Under the pieces are notes generated by a model. The model was given only the letters and a program-made list of their open reading frames with translations. It was not told the origin of the DNA and did not search any database. A DNA stretch of 64,000 nucleotides. Origin: a bacterium. Its GTDB lineage: Bacteria; ARS69. The position numbers were made by a program, and so were the translations under genes. The DNA lies in contig JALGZR010000008.1 of NCBI GenBank assembly GCA_025774805.1, forward strand, positions 1 through 64,000, in the 5' to 3' direction. Each line of letters begins with the position of its first letter. The first letter of the stretch is position 1. This document shows positions 32,510 through 41,821 of this stretch, in pieces.

Positions 32510-34383
32510 CCGAGACGACCGGCACGGAGTCCACCTCCGTGCAGGGAAAGGGAAACCGAGAGTCGTCCCCGCGGACGATCGAGACGCGAGCTCCTCGCGT
32601 CGAGCCTCCGAAGTTCGTCAATCTGGCTGACGAGGAGGATGTCGACCTCGAGTCGCCCGAGATTCAGGAGCTGCTCGGGCTCTACGAGGAGACCCTGGGG
32701 GATCTGTCGGAAGGCCAGATCGTCCAGGGGAGCATCATCAGCGTGGGCGAGAAGGACGTTCTCGTCGACATCGGGTTCAAATCGGAGGGAGTGATCAACC
32801 TCTCCGAGTTCGCCGATCCGTCCGAGGTGAAACCGGGCGACGAGGTTGAGGTCTATCTGGAGCGGATGGAGAACAACGACGGCCTCGTCGTTCTCTCCAA
32901 ACAGCGCGCGGACTTCCTGCGGGTTTGGAACAACATCAAGGAGGCCTATGACGATCAGTCGGTCGTCGAGGGTCGTCTCGTGCGTCGGATCAAGGGTGGG
33001 GTGGTGGTCGATCTGTTCGGCGTGGACGCGTTCCTGCCCGGATCGCAGGTGGCGTTGCGCCGCGTACCGAATCTCGATGACCTGATCGGTCAGATTCTCC
33101 AGTTCCGTGTCATCAAACTGAACAAGCGACGCCGGAACATCGTCGTGTCGCGCCGCGTCGTCCTCGAAGAGGAGCGGGCCATCAAGCGCGCCGCCCTCAT
33201 CAAGGAGCTGGAGAAAGGTCAGATTCGGGAAGGGCAGGTCAAGAACATCACCGACTTCGGCGCCTTCGTGGATCTCGGGGGAATCGACGGCCTGCTCCAC
33301 ATCACGGACATGTCGTGGGGCCGCGTCAGTCACCCGTCGGAGATCGTCACCATCGGAGACACGATCAAGATCAAGGTGCTCGAGTTCGACAAGGAGCGCG
33401 AACGGATCTCCCTCGGACTCAAGCAGCTCACTCCCTATCCGTGGGAGAAGGTCGAAGAGAAGTACCCGGTCAATACCCGCATCCGGGGTCGCGTGGTCTC
33501 GATCACGGACTACGGGGCCTTCGTCGAGCTGGAGAAGGGCGTGGAGGGACTCATCCACGTGTCCGAGATGAGCTGGACCCGGCACGTGCGGCATCCGGCG
33601 AAGATCCTCTCCATCGGCGACGTGATCGATGCGGTCGTGCTGAAGGTCGACCAGGAGAACGAGAAGATCTCCCTCGGCCTGAAGCAGGTCGAACCCGATC
33701 CGTGGCTCACCCTCGACGAAAAGTATCCGGTCGGGTCGAAGTTCACGGGAAAGGTCCGGAACCTCACGAACTTCGGGGCTTTCGTCGAGCTCGAAGAGGG
33801 CATCGACGGTCTCGTCCACATCAGCGACATGTCGTGGACGAAGCGGATCCGTCACCCGAGCGAGGTGGTGAAGAAGGGAGACGAGGTCGAGGTCGTGGTC
33901 CTGAACATCGACAAGGAGGCCCGGAGGATCTCTCTCGGTCTCAAGCAGGTGCAGGACGACCCGTGGCTCGATCTCTCCGCGAAGTTCCAGCCCGGGTTCG
34001 ACACGCGGGGCACGATCAGCCGCGTGCTCGATCGCGGGGTCGTGGTGGATCTGGAGAACGACCTCGAGGGGTTCGTTCCCATCTCCCACCTGGGTTGGGA
34101 GAACATCAACTCGCCGGCGGATCTCTTCACCGAGGGGGACGAGGTTCCCCTCAAGGTGATCAGCCTCGATCAGCAACAGCGCCGGATCGTGCTGTCCCTC
34201 AAGGACCATCTCGCCGAGCTGGACGACGAGGAGGAGATGAACTTCCGGGCCGAGGTGCAGCGGCGCGCCGGAGAGCGGGCCGAGGCGGGCCGGGCCGAGG
34301 CGGCCGAGGGGAAGGGAAAAGGCGACGGAGATCCCGACGCCTCCACCCTCGAGGAGATCGAGAAGTCGCTGAGTCCGGATTGA
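32506..34383 (+). CDS. rpsA: 30S ribosomal protein S1
   Basis: 625 residues. Six S1/OB repeats begin at about residues 67, 150, 235, 320, 405 and 490. The best repeats contain ITDFGAFVDLGGIDGLLHIT, ITDYGAFVELEKGVEGLIHV and LTNFGAFVELEEGIDGLVHI, each with the usual SW and I-SLGLKQ ends. The first 60 residues and the last 70 are charged and low-complexity. It binds mRNA at the ribosome platform. It is the last gene of the murJ-rpsA run; tRNA-Val has its own promoter just downstream. Confidence 0.96.
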   Translation: MTETTGTESTSVQGKGNRESSPRTIETRAPRVEPPKFVNLADEEDVDLESPEIQELLGLYEETLGDLSEGQIVQGSIISVGEKDVLVDIGFKSEGVINLSEFADPSEVKPGDEVEVYLERMENNDGLVVLSKQRADFLRVWNNIKEAYDDQSVVEGRLVRRIKGGVVVDLFGVDAFLPGSQVALRRVPNLDDLIGQILQFRVIKLNKRRRNIVVSRRVVLEEERAIKRAALIKELEKGQIREGQVKNITDFGAFVDLGGIDGLLHITDMSWGRVSHPSEIVTIGDTIKIKVLEFDKERERISLGLKQLTPYPWEKVEEKYPVNTRIRGRVVSITDYGAFVELEKGVEGLIHVSEMSWTRHVRHPAKILSIGDVIDAVVLKVDQENEKISLGLKQVEPDPWLTLDEKYPVGSKFTGKVRNLTNFGAFVELEEGIDGLVHISDMSWTKRIRHPSEVVKKGDEVEVVVLNIDKEARRISLGLKQVQDDPWLDLSAKFQPGFDTRGTISRVLDRGVVVDLENDLEGFVPISHLGWENINSPADLFTEGDEVPLKVISLDQQQRRIVLSLKDHLAELDDEEEMNFRAEVQRRAGERAEAGRAEAAEGKGKGDGDPDASTLEEIEKSLSPD

Positions 34384-34402
34384 CTCCCCGGGGGGAATCA
34401 TC

Positions 34403-34438
34403 TTGACGTCGCCGGCCCGCGTGGCCAGATTACTGGCC
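34403..34438 (+). promoter_or_regulatory. Promoter of tRNA-Val with overlapping palindrome
   Basis: TTGACG (34403-34408), 17-base spacer, CAGATT (34426-34431); start expected near 34438, 21 bases before the tRNA. The -10 lies inside the palindrome GGCCAG-ATTA-CTGGCC (34423-34438), which may be an operator or chance. Confidence 0.5.
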
Positions 34439-34458
34439 GACACGTCGGGGGCGGGGGA

Positions 34459-34535
34459 GGGCGATTAGCTCAGTTGGTTAGAGTGCCTGCTTGACATGCA
34501 GGAGGTCACTGGTTCAAGTCCAGTATCGCCCACCA
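34459..34535 (+). tRNA. tRNA-Val (anticodon GAC)
   Basis: A 77-base cloverleaf with acceptor GGGCGAT/ATCGCCC (7 perfect pairs), D arm GCTCAGTTGGTTAGAGT, anticodon stem CCTGC/GCAGG with loop TTGACAT (GAC), T arm CTGGTTCAAGTCCAG, and a genome-encoded CCA end. Confidence 0.97.
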
Positions 34536-34768
34536 TTTTGCCTCTCGCCGGTCGGTTCGGCCGCCGATCGGTAGGGTGGGTTCGTGTCTTCCCGGACAGC
34601 CGGCCGGAAGGGTCTCTCCCGCGCCCCGGGTACGAGCCCTGCCGTGACCGGCTTGCTTCTTTCGGGGGAGCACGGTGGTGGCGTCGCGTCCGAGGCCGCT
34701 CCCGACTCGGGGAGGCTCCCGTCGGCGTTTCACCGCGATGAGAGACGAAGGCCAGGAGGATTGAGTCC

Positions 34769-35338
34769 ATCGAACGAGAGCTGAGGGTCAACGAGAGGAT
34801 ACGCATCTCTCCCATACGCGTCGTCGACGAGGAAGGGGAGATGCTGGGAATCATGAGCGCGGACGAAGGCCGGGCCATCGCCCGCGAGCGGGGGCTGGAC
34901 CTCGTGGAGGTCTCGCCGAACTCCCGGCCTCCCGTATGCCGGGTCATGGACTTCGGCAAGTACAAGTACGAACAGAACAAGAAGGACCGCAAGGCCCGGA
35001 GCAAGCAGCACCAGCAGCAGCTCAAGGAAGTGAAGTTCCGCCCGAAGATCGAGCGACACGACCTCGAGGTGAAGGTGCGCAACGCGCGGAGATTCCTCGG
35101 CGAGAATCACAAGGTCAAGCTCACGATGAACTTCCGGGGGCGGGAGGTCACTCACTCGGAGATCGGGAAGGCCATTCTCGATCGCGTGGCCGAGGAGCTG
35201 AGCGACGTAGGCAACGTCGAGACCGCGCCCCGAATGGAAGGGCGGCACATGCTGATGCTCCTGAGTCCCAAGAGCGGCGGCGCGAAGAAGCGGAAGGAGT
35301 CTCCGGAAGCCGCCCCGGAGGTCGAAGCGGAACGCTGA
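34769..35338 (+). CDS. infC: Translation initiation factor IF-3, non-canonical start (ATC or ATT)
   Basis: About 189 residues: (I)[58 protein letters not shown], the lysine-rich linker and the C-domain [15 protein letters not shown]. The conserved N-domain begins upstream of the first ATG (34841). Reading back in frame to the stop at 34739-34741, there is no ATG, GTG or TTG. A perfect AGGAGG (34754-34759) sits nine bases before ATC 34769, the start chosen here. ATT 34760 directly abuts the AGGAGG, and CTG 34781 is a third option. E. coli infC uses ATT so that IF-3 can discriminate against its own mRNA; the same feedback is likely here. The 233-base leader after tRNA-Val contains GC-rich hairpins. 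Confidence 0.9.
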   Translation: MERELRVNERIRISPIRVVDEEGEMLGIMSADEGRAIARERGLDLVEVSPNSRPPVCRVMDFGKYKYEQNKKDRKARSKQHQQQLKEVKFRPKIERHDLEVKVRNARRFLGENHKVKLTMNFRGREVTHSEIGKAILDRVAEELSDVGNVETAPRMEGRHMLMLLSPKSGGAKKRKESPEAAPEVEAER

Positions 35339-35450
35339 AATGGCGTTCCGGGTCCGGGACGCGAGAGTCGCGAGGTTCGGACCGACACGGGAAAGGGGTC
35401 GTTCAAAGTCTCCCGCTCGGGAGCCCCCCCACCGAACGAGGTGCAACGTC

Positions 35451-35822
35451 ATGGCACGAGCCGGACGATCGTACGATTCGCGTCGTCGGCGCAAGAGGAT
35501 CCTCAAGGCCGCCCGAGGCTACTTCGGGGGCCGCCGCAAGCTCTACACCGTCGCCAAGCACGCCGTCGACAAGGGAAGGCAGTACGCCTACCGGGACCGG
35601 CGTGTGCGCAAGCGCGAGTTCCGGAGACTCTGGATCATCCGCATCAATGCCGCGGCCCGACTCCACGGCCTCTCCTATTCCCGATTCATGAACGGACTCA
35701 AGCAGGCGGGGGTGGACCTCGACCGGAGCGTCCTGGCCGATCTGGCGGTGCAGGATCCTTCGGCGTTCGCCGATCTGGCCCAGCTCGCCAAGGAACGTCT
35801 CGAAACCGCCTCCGCCGCCTGA
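35451..35822 (+). CDS. rplT: 50S ribosomal protein L20
   Basis: 123 residues: [40 protein letters not shown] and [20 protein letters not shown] are family hallmarks. It binds 23S rRNA early in assembly and in many bacteria represses its own operon. GAGGTG precedes the ATG. The 112 bases between infC and rplT contain a small hairpin (CTCCC-GCTC-GGGAG) but no L35 gene. Confidence 0.96.
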   Translation: MARAGRSYDSRRRRKRILKAARGYFGGRRKLYTVAKHAVDKGRQYAYRDRRVRKREFRRLWIIRINAAARLHGLSYSRFMNGLKQAGVDLDRSVLADLAVQDPSAFADLAQLAKERLETASAA

Positions 35823-35829
35823 GGCGCCC

Positions 35830-36858
35830 ATGTCCGAGTCGCCCCGGGAAACTCACGAGCAGGCCCTCCGGGAGATCGAGGCCGCCGAGACCCCCGAACA
35901 CCTGGAGACGGTCCGGAGGCGCTACGTCGGCCGCAAGGGAGAGGTCACCGCCTCGCTCCGGGCCGTCTCGGGCCTCGACCCCGCGGAGCGGCCCGCGGCG
36001 GGCCGTGCCTGGAACGAGGTCCGCAAGGAGATCGAGGGCTCTCTCGACGCCCGCCGCGCGGCGCTGGAGGCGAAGGCCGCGGGCCAGGCGAAGCGACCGG
36101 CGGTCGACATCTCCCTGCCCGGGCGGCGACCGGCCTGCGGCGTCCCCCACGTTCTCAGGAGAACGATCGACCGGCTCGTCGAGATCTTCACCAGGATGGG
36201 GTTTTGGGTGGCCGACGGACCCGAGGTGGAGAGCGAGCGCTACAACTTCGAGGCGCTGAACATTCCCGTCGATCACCCGACGCGGGACGAGCACGATTCG
36301 TTCTACCTCGGTCCCGGCGTTCTCCTCCGGACGCAGATGTCCCCCGTGCAGATCCACGTGATGGAGAAGACACCTCCCCCGGTCCGTGTCATCAGCCCGG
36401 GGCGCTGCTACCGCCGGGACAGCTTCGACGCGAGCCACTCCCCGTTCTTCTTCCAGATGGAGGGCTTTCACGTCGCCGAGAACGTGACCCTCGGGGATCT
36501 CAAGGGAACGTTGCGTGAGTTCGTCCTCCGCTTCTTCGGGCGGGGAGTCGAGATGCGATTCCGCGGCAGCTTCTTCCCGTTCACCGAGCCGAGCCTCGAG
36601 CTCGACATCTCCTGCACGGTGTGCGGCGGCGCGGGGTGCTCCGTGTGCAAGCAGACCGGGTGGGTCGAGGTGCTCGGGTGCGGCATGGTGCACCCCCAGG
36701 TGCTCCGAAACGTCGGCTACGATCCGGAGTCGGTCTCGGGTTACGCGTTCGGAATGGGGCCCGACCGGATCACCATGCTCCGCCATCGAATCCCGGACAT
36801 CCGTTACCTCTACGAGAACGACGTCCGTTTCCTCCATCAGTTCCGGGGTGCCCCGTGA
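35830..36858 (+). CDS. pheS: Phenylalanine-tRNA ligase alpha subunit
   Basis: 342 residues. An N-terminal coiled coil (about 5-85) is followed by the class II core: motif 1 region RMGFWVADGPEVESERYNFE, motif 2 GRCYRRDSFDASHSPFFFQM, motif 3 GFGMGPDRI-type (YAFGMGPDRITMLRH). An inserted four-Cys knuckle, CTVCGGAGCSVC at about 260-271, is seen in some bacterial PheS and absent in E. coli. It makes the alpha2-beta2 enzyme with PheT, whose GTG overlaps its stop. Confidence 0.96.
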   Translation: MSESPRETHEQALREIEAAETPEHLETVRRRYVGRKGEVTASLRAVSGLDPAERPAAGRAWNEVRKEIEGSLDARRAALEAKAAGQAKRPAVDISLPGRRPACGVPHVLRRTIDRLVEIFTRMGFWVADGPEVESERYNFEALNIPVDHPTRDEHDSFYLGPGVLLRTQMSPVQIHVMEKTPPPVRVISPGRCYRRDSFDASHSPFFFQMEGFHVAENVTLGDLKGTLREFVLRFFGRGVEMRFRGSFFPFTEPSLELDISCTVCGGAGCSVCKQTGWVEVLGCGMVHPQVLRNVGYDPESVSGYAFGMGPDRITMLRHRIPDIRYLYENDVRFLHQFRGAP

Positions 36859-39248
36859 GAGTCCCGCTGTCCTGGTTGGAGTCCCTCGCGGAGATTCCGG
36901 GGGATCGGAACGATCTCGCCGAGAAGCTCACGGCGGCCGGACTCGAGTGCGAGCTGGAGACGCCGGCCGCCGTTCCGGAGACGGTGGTCACCGGCCGGAT
37001 CCTGACCTGCGAGAAACACCCGAACGCCGACCGGCTCTCGGTCTGCACGGTCGACGTGGGCGAGGAGACACCCCGCGAGATCGTCTGCGGAGCCCCGAAT
37101 GCCGCGGCCGGGGCCGTCGTGTGCGCGGCGCTTCCGGGCACCGATTTGGGCGACGGGCTCATGGTCGCGCGCCGCAAGCTGCGCGGGGTGTTCTCGGACG
37201 GCATGCTCTGCTCGGCGAAGGAGCTCGGCGTCGCCGAGGACGCGGACGGGATCCTCCTGCTCCCTCCCGAGACGCCGCTCGGGCGCCCGGTGGGCACGGT
37301 GTTCTCCGGGGAGATGGTTCTGGTGACGGAGCCGCCCTCGAACCGGGGCGACACGATGTCCGTCCGGGGCGTGGCGCGCGAAGTCTGCGCGCTCTCGGGA
37401 GGCCGCTTGGAGCGGCCGGTCCCCGACGTTACGGCGGTGGACGATCCGGGGGAGTGGTCGGTCGAGATCGAGGACCCCGCCGACTGTCCGCGCTACGCGG
37501 GACGGATCGTCAAGGGGGTCGTCCCCGGTCCGTCACCCACCTGGATGGCGGACCGGCTGGCGGCGGCCGGTGTCCGGCCGATCCTCAATCTCGTCGACGT
37601 GACGAACTACGTGCTCCTCGAGCTGGGCCATCCGCTGCACGCGTTCGACCTCGACAAGTTGACCGGACGCGCCATCGGCGTGCGCCGCGGAGAGCCGGGA
37701 GAGCGTCTGATCACGCTCGACGGCAAGGATCGCGCCACCGGGCCCGAGGTTCTCCTCATCACCGACGGAGCGGGAGGGATTGCCGCGGGGGGGATCATGG
37801 GAGGGGAGGCGACGATGGTCTCGGACTCCACGACCGGCATCTTCCTCGAGGGGGCGAGCTTCTCGCCGGTGCGCGTTCGCGGCGGGGCGCGCGCGATGCG
37901 CCTCGTCACCGACGCGTCGGCCCGCTTCGAACGGGGGGTCGATCCGGAGGGCGTGGCGCCGGCGCTCGATCGGTGCGTCGAGTTGCTGCTCGCGCTGTGT
38001 CCCGGCGCGCGTCTCGTCCACGGAGTCGACAACTATCCCGCCCCGCGGACGGGTCGGGACATCGGCCTGCGCCGCCGCACGCTGCGCCGCATCCTGGGGG
38101 TCGAGATCCCTCCCAAACACGTCCGGAGGATCTTCGCGAGTCTGGAGATCGAGGTGCGGGACGAGACGGAAGAGGGGTGGGAGGTCACCGCTCCGACGTT
38201 TCGTCCCGACCTTCTCGCGGAAGAGGACCTGATCGAAGAGGTCGCCCGGATCTGGGGGTACGATCGCATCCCGGAGCGGAGACAGATCCACGCTTCGGCG
38301 AATCCGGTGCTCGAGCGACGGGTCGAGGATCAGCGGCGGGCGCGCTCCGTTCTCCTCTCGCTGGGACTCACGGAGGTCGTCACTCCGACCATGGTCGACG
38401 GTGCGCGCGAAGAGCGGGCGGTCGCCGGCGACGACTTCTTCTCCGCTCCCGTCCGGATCGTGAACCCCCTCTCCCAGGATCGAGGCCATCTTCGGGGCTC
38501 ACTCGCGCCGTCGCTGCTCACGGTGCTGGCGGCGAATCGAGCCCGCTCGACCTCCGACCTCGCGATCTTCGAGGTGGGCCGCGCCTACGGCGGCGACGTG
38601 ACCGAAGGGATCGAGGAGGGTCACCGCGTGGGCGTATTGCTCGCGGGGAGGGGAGCGTCCCCCGGCGCGGTCGGAAGCCCGAAGTCCTGCGATTTCTTTG
38701 ACATGAAGGGTTTGCTGGAAGTATACGTCGAGGAGTACTGGGGTTCGTCGCTTCGTCTCGAGGCGTCGGCTCCGGCCCCCCTGGATCCGACCGGCAGCGC
38801 GATCATTTTCGTGGAGGGCGTTCGGGTCGGCTACTGCGGGGAGGTCGGAGCCGAGGCCCGACGGATCTGGGAGATTCCCCCCGATCTGCCGGTCGTGATC
38901 GCCGAGATCGATCTCGACGCCTGCCTGCCGCGACCACGGGTCGAGCCGACCTATGCGCCGCTTCCCCGGTTCCCCGGGGTCCACCGTGACCTCGCGTTCG
39001 TGGTCTCGAACGACGTGCGGCACGGGGAGCTCGAGGCGGCCTTGCGCGAAGCGGGAGGAGATCTCCTGGCGGAAGTCGACCTGTTCGACGTCTACGAAGG
39101 AGCTCCCCTGGCCGAAGGGGAGAAGAGCCTCGCGTACACTCTCGTGTTCCGGTCGACCGATCGCAGTCTCGCCGGCGAGGAGGTCGACGTTCGGATCGCG
39201 GACATCGTGAACCTCCTCGGGGAGAGACATGGCGCCAAGATCCGCTGA
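36855..39248 (+). CDS. pheT: Phenylalanine-tRNA ligase beta subunit
   Basis: 797 residues from GTG 36855: RVPLSWLESLAEIPGDRNDL, then an EMAP/tRNA-binding-like domain (GRILTCEKHPNADRLSVCTV, about 45-150), B3/B4 editing region (EIEDPADCPRYAGRIVKGV, and FDLDKLTGRAIGVRRG), B5 DNA-binding-like region, the pseudo-catalytic core, and a C-terminal FDX-ACB domain (PRFPGVHRDLAFVVSNDV). The full domain set is kept. Its last 20 bases overlap the next gene. Confidence 0.96.
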   Translation: MRVPLSWLESLAEIPGDRNDLAEKLTAAGLECELETPAAVPETVVTGRILTCEKHPNADRLSVCTVDVGEETPREIVCGAPNAAAGAVVCAALPGTDLGDGLMVARRKLRGVFSDGMLCSAKELGVAEDADGILLLPPETPLGRPVGTVFSGEMVLVTEPPSNRGDTMSVRGVAREVCALSGGRLERPVPDVTAVDDPGEWSVEIEDPADCPRYAGRIVKGVVPGPSPTWMADRLAAAGVRPILNLVDVTNYVLLELGHPLHAFDLDKLTGRAIGVRRGEPGERLITLDGKDRATGPEVLLITDGAGGIAAGGIMGGEATMVSDSTTGIFLEGASFSPVRVRGGARAMRLVTDASARFERGVDPEGVAPALDRCVELLLALCPGARLVHGVDNYPAPRTGRDIGLRRRTLRRILGVEIPPKHVRRIFASLEIEVRDETEEGWEVTAPTFRPDLLAEEDLIEEVARIWGYDRIPERRQIHASANPVLERRVEDQRRARSVLLSLGLTEVVTPTMVDGAREERAVAGDDFFSAPVRIVNPLSQDRGHLRGSLAPSLLTVLAANRARSTSDLAIFEVGRAYGGDVTEGIEEGHRVGVLLAGRGASPGAVGSPKSCDFFDMKGLLEVYVEEYWGSSLRLEASAPAPLDPTGSAIIFVEGVRVGYCGEVGAEARRIWEIPPDLPVVIAEIDLDACLPRPRVEPTYAPLPRFPGVHRDLAFVVSNDVRHGELEAALREAGGDLLAEVDLFDVYEGAPLAEGEKSLAYTLVFRSTDRSLAGEEVDVRIADIVNLLGERHGAKIR

Positions 39249-39603
39249 CCGCAAACGGAAGACGTCCCGCCCCGCGAGTCGGGATCGCTCGACGTCGACG
39301 GCTCGGGCGGTGCCCGAAGGAAGGGGAGTGGATCTGGCACTCCTGGACCAGCTCGAGGGCAAGGTCGACGCCTGTGTCTCGACCATGGCCGAGCTGCGCA
39401 AGCAGAACGGTCTCCTCGAGGAGGAGATCGAGGGGCTCGAGCAGAAGGTCGCGGAGCTCACCGGCGCCCTTGACGAGGCGGGAGACTCCGGCCGCCGTTG
39501 CGAGGAGCTCCTGTCGCGGTGCACGGAGCTCGAGAAGAAGATGGCGCAGGTCCGCGGTCGGATCGGGCGCATGGTCGAGAGGATGAAGGCCCTCGAGGAG
39601 TGA
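39229..39603 (+). CDS. ZapB-like coiled-coil protein
   Basis: 124 residues. The first 35 are basic and disordered. Residues about 36-122 form a continuous heptad-patterned coiled coil (LLDQLEGKVDACVSTMAELR, LLEEEIEGLEQKVAELTGAL). Size, shape and place between pheT and zapA fit the small coiled-coil partners of ZapA (ZapB-like) of the division ring, but coiled coils are poor evidence of homology. It overlaps pheT by 20 bases. Confidence 0.6.
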   Translation: MAPRSADRKRKTSRPASRDRSTSTARAVPEGRGVDLALLDQLEGKVDACVSTMAELRKQNGLLEEEIEGLEQKVAELTGALDEAGDSGRRCEELLSRCTELEKKMAQVRGRIGRMVERMKALEE

Positions 39604-39677
39604 CGCCGAAGAGCGGCACCGGCGCGTCGCCGGGCCGAACCGTTCCGGGCCCCACCCGGGAAGATCGAGGAGGTGAC

Positions 39678-40028
39678 ATGAGCTCCGATGCGCGGACGGT
39701 GTCGGTCCACATCCTCGGTCGCGAGTATCGGATCCGATCGACCGAGGACGGGGATTTCGTACGTGAAGTGGCCCGTTACGTCGACGAGCTGATGCGCCAG
39801 ATCTCGGAGAAGATGACGTCCGGCACGACGACGCAGATCGCCGTGCTGGCCGCGCTCAACGTGGCGGAAGAGCTGTTCCGGGGGCGGCGCGACGGGGGCG
39901 GCGAGGCCGCGCCCGACGAGCTGGAAGCGCGGATGCGGGGTATGCTGGAACGGCTCGACGAGATCGTCGATCCGACGAGGAAGAGCGACGCGACCGAATC
40001 CGTGTCGACTCCGCTCACCTCGCGATAG
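39678..40028 (+). CDS. zapA: Cell division protein ZapA
   Basis: 116 residues: TVSVHILGREYRIRSTEDGD, then the helix VARYVDELMRQISEKM and TQIAVLAALNVAEELFR, the standard ZapA globular head and coiled-coil start. It cross-links FtsZ filaments. GGAGGTGAC is a near-perfect ribosome site. The tail after residue 80 is short and variable. Confidence 0.92.
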   Translation: MSSDARTVSVHILGREYRIRSTEDGDFVREVARYVDELMRQISEKMTSGTTTQIAVLAALNVAEELFRGRRDGGGEAAPDELEARMRGMLERLDEIVDPTRKSDATESVSTPLTSR

Positions 40029-40100
40029 GGGCTCGCCCTGCCTAGTCTTCTCGGGGCCCCCTGAGACGCGGGAAGCGACAGGCACGTTCCGAGGGCCGGG

Positions 40101-40910
40101 GTGGGGAACTCGCCGAAATCGTTCCGAATTCTCTTCATCGCCGATGTCGTCGGGCGTCCGGGCCGGCGCGCGCTGCGGGAGCTCGCGCCCGAAGTCCTCG
40201 AAGAGGAGCGCCCGGACTTCGTGATCATCAACGCGGAGAACTCGGCCGGCGGGTTCGGGCTGAACCGTCGGTCGGTCACCGCGCTGTTCGAGGCGGGGGC
40301 CGACGTCCTGACGAACGGCAACCACACCTGGGACAAGGCCGAGGCCGTCGAGATCATCGACGAGGACGATCGGATCCTCCGGCCCGAGAACTACCCGCCG
40401 GGCACGCCGGGTCACGGGGCCGGGATCTTCGTCTCTCGCGACGGTACGAAGATCGGGGTCGTGAACCTCATCGGGCGCGTCTTCCTCGGCTCGCACGACG
40501 ATCCGTTTCGCGCCGGGCGGCTGGCGCTCGAGGAGCTGGGCCAGGAGACCCCGATTCTCGTGGTCGACTTCCACGCGGAGGCGACTTCGGAGAAGGGGGC
40601 GTTCGCCCACCACGTGGACGGGCTGGCCAGCGCGGTGATCGGCACGCACACGCACGTTCCCACCGACGATGCGCGCATACTCCGAAGGGGCACCGCCTTC
40701 CTGACGGACGCGGGGATGACGGGCGGCTACGACGGCGTCATCGGCATGAAGAAGGACGGATCTCTCCGCCGCTTCCTCACCGGATTCCCCGCGCACCTCG
40801 AGCCCTCGACCGCGGATCTCCGGATGGACGGGGTGCTGATCGACGTGGACCGCGACACCGGCCGGTCACTCGGAATCCGCCGGTTCCAAAGGCAACTCAA
40901 AGGAGATTGA
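40101..40910 (+). CDS. ymdB: YmdB-family metallophosphoesterase (TIGR00282)
   Basis: 269 residues from GTG 40101 (GAGGG upstream). Di-metal ligands: LFIADVVGRPGRRAL (Asp), NAENSAGGFGLN (Asn/Glu), TNGNHTWDK (Asn-His), VDFHAEATSEK (His) and IGTHTHVPTDDARIL (His-x-His). YmdB enzymes hydrolyse 2',3'-cyclic nucleotides, and in Bacillus link to biofilm and RNA decay. It is operon-coupled to folD, whose SD lies within its last codons. Confidence 0.9.
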   Translation: MGNSPKSFRILFIADVVGRPGRRALRELAPEVLEEERPDFVIINAENSAGGFGLNRRSVTALFEAGADVLTNGNHTWDKAEAVEIIDEDDRILRPENYPPGTPGHGAGIFVSRDGTKIGVVNLIGRVFLGSHDDPFRAGRLALEELGQETPILVVDFHAEATSEKGAFAHHVDGLASAVIGTHTHVPTDDARILRRGTAFLTDAGMTGGYDGVIGMKKDGSLRRFLTGFPAHLEPSTADLRMDGVLIDVDRDTGRSLGIRRFQRQLKGD

Positions 40911-40915
40911 CCTCG

Positions 40916-41821
40916 ATGGCCGCAAAGATCCTCGACGGCAAGCAGACCGCCCGCGAGGTGAGGCAGGAGCTCGGTGGGCGCGTGGAGCGGCTCGCGGAGT
41001 CCTTCCGCGCTCCCCGGTTGGCGGTGGTACTCGTGGGGGAGGATCCCGCCTCCCGCGTGTACGTCCGGAACAAGGGCCGGGCGGCGAAGCGTATCGGAAT
41101 CGACGCGGAGACGCACGAGCTGCCCGCCACCGTGAGCCAGGAGACGCTCGAGGCCCGGATCGGCGAGCTCGGAGCCGATCCCGGAGTCGACGGGATCCTG
41201 GTACAGCTTCCGCTGCCCGGCGATCTCGACGCGGAGAGGGTCGTTCGCCGCATCCCCCCCGAAAAGGACGTCGACGGCCTGCACCCGGTCAACGTCGGCG
41301 ACCTGGCGCGCGGGACTCCGCGGTTCGCCCCGTGCACCCCGGCGGGAGTGCTCGAGCTCTTGGACCGCCACGACATCCCGATCCGCGGCAGTCACGTCGT
41401 GATCGTCGGCCGGTCGAACCTGGTGGGCCGACCGCTCGCCTCGCTGCTGCTCCTCAAGGGGGACCGGGGGGACGCCACGGTCACCGTGTGCCACTCCCGT
41501 TCCCGCGACCTGGCCGAGATCGTGCGAACGGGCGACGTGGTGGTGGCGGCCGTCGGACGACCGCACACCGTGACCGCCGACATGGTGAAGCCGGGCGCGG
41601 TCGTCGTCGACGTGGGCATCAATCGCATCGACGACCCGACGACCGAGAGCGGGTCGCGTCTCGTCGGAGATGTCGACTTCGAGGCCGTTCGAGAGGTCGC
41701 GTCCTGGATCAGCCCCGTGCCCGGAGGGGTCGGTCCGATGACCATCGCGATGCTGCTGGCGAACACCGTCCGGGCTGCGGAGGCCCACGAGGGCATCGGT
41801 GACCTTGCCGGCTCCCGATGA
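40916..41821 (+). CDS. folD: Bifunctional methylenetetrahydrofolate dehydrogenase/cyclohydrolase FolD
   Basis: 301 residues. ATG 40916 has AGGAG 10 bases upstream; the earlier in-frame TTG is too close to it. Motifs: VLVGEDPASRVYVRNKGRAA (catalytic Lys/Tyr region), DGILVQLPLPGDLD, PCTPAGVLELLDRHDI, VIVGRSNLVGRPLASLLL (Rossmann, NADP) and PVPGGVGPMTIAMLLANTV. It supplies formyl-THF for purines and fMet. The 3' end overlaps xseA by 23 bases. Confidence 0.96.
   Translation: MAAKILDGKQTAREVRQELGGRVERLAESFRAPRLAVVLVGEDPASRVYVRNKGRAAKRIGIDAETHELPATVSQETLEARIGELGADPGVDGILVQLPLPGDLDAERVVRRIPPEKDVDGLHPVNVGDLARGTPRFAPCTPAGVLELLDRHDIPIRGSHVVIVGRSNLVGRPLASLLLLKGDRGDATVTVCHSRSRDLAEIVRTGDVVVAAVGRPHTVTADMVKPGAVVVDVGINRIDDPTTESGSRLVGDVDFEAVREVASWISPVPGGVGPMTIAMLLANTVRAAEAHEGIGDLAGSR

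Noticed and set aside
35340..35450. Short frame ahead of rplT ([17 protein letters not shown]) as an L35 remnant
   Set aside because: Only a few residues match the L35 pattern and no start or length fits; not called.
40029..40100. Possible 6S RNA downstream of zapA
   Set aside because: 6S RNA often follows zapA, but only 72 bases are available before ymdB and no 180-nt rod structure fits.
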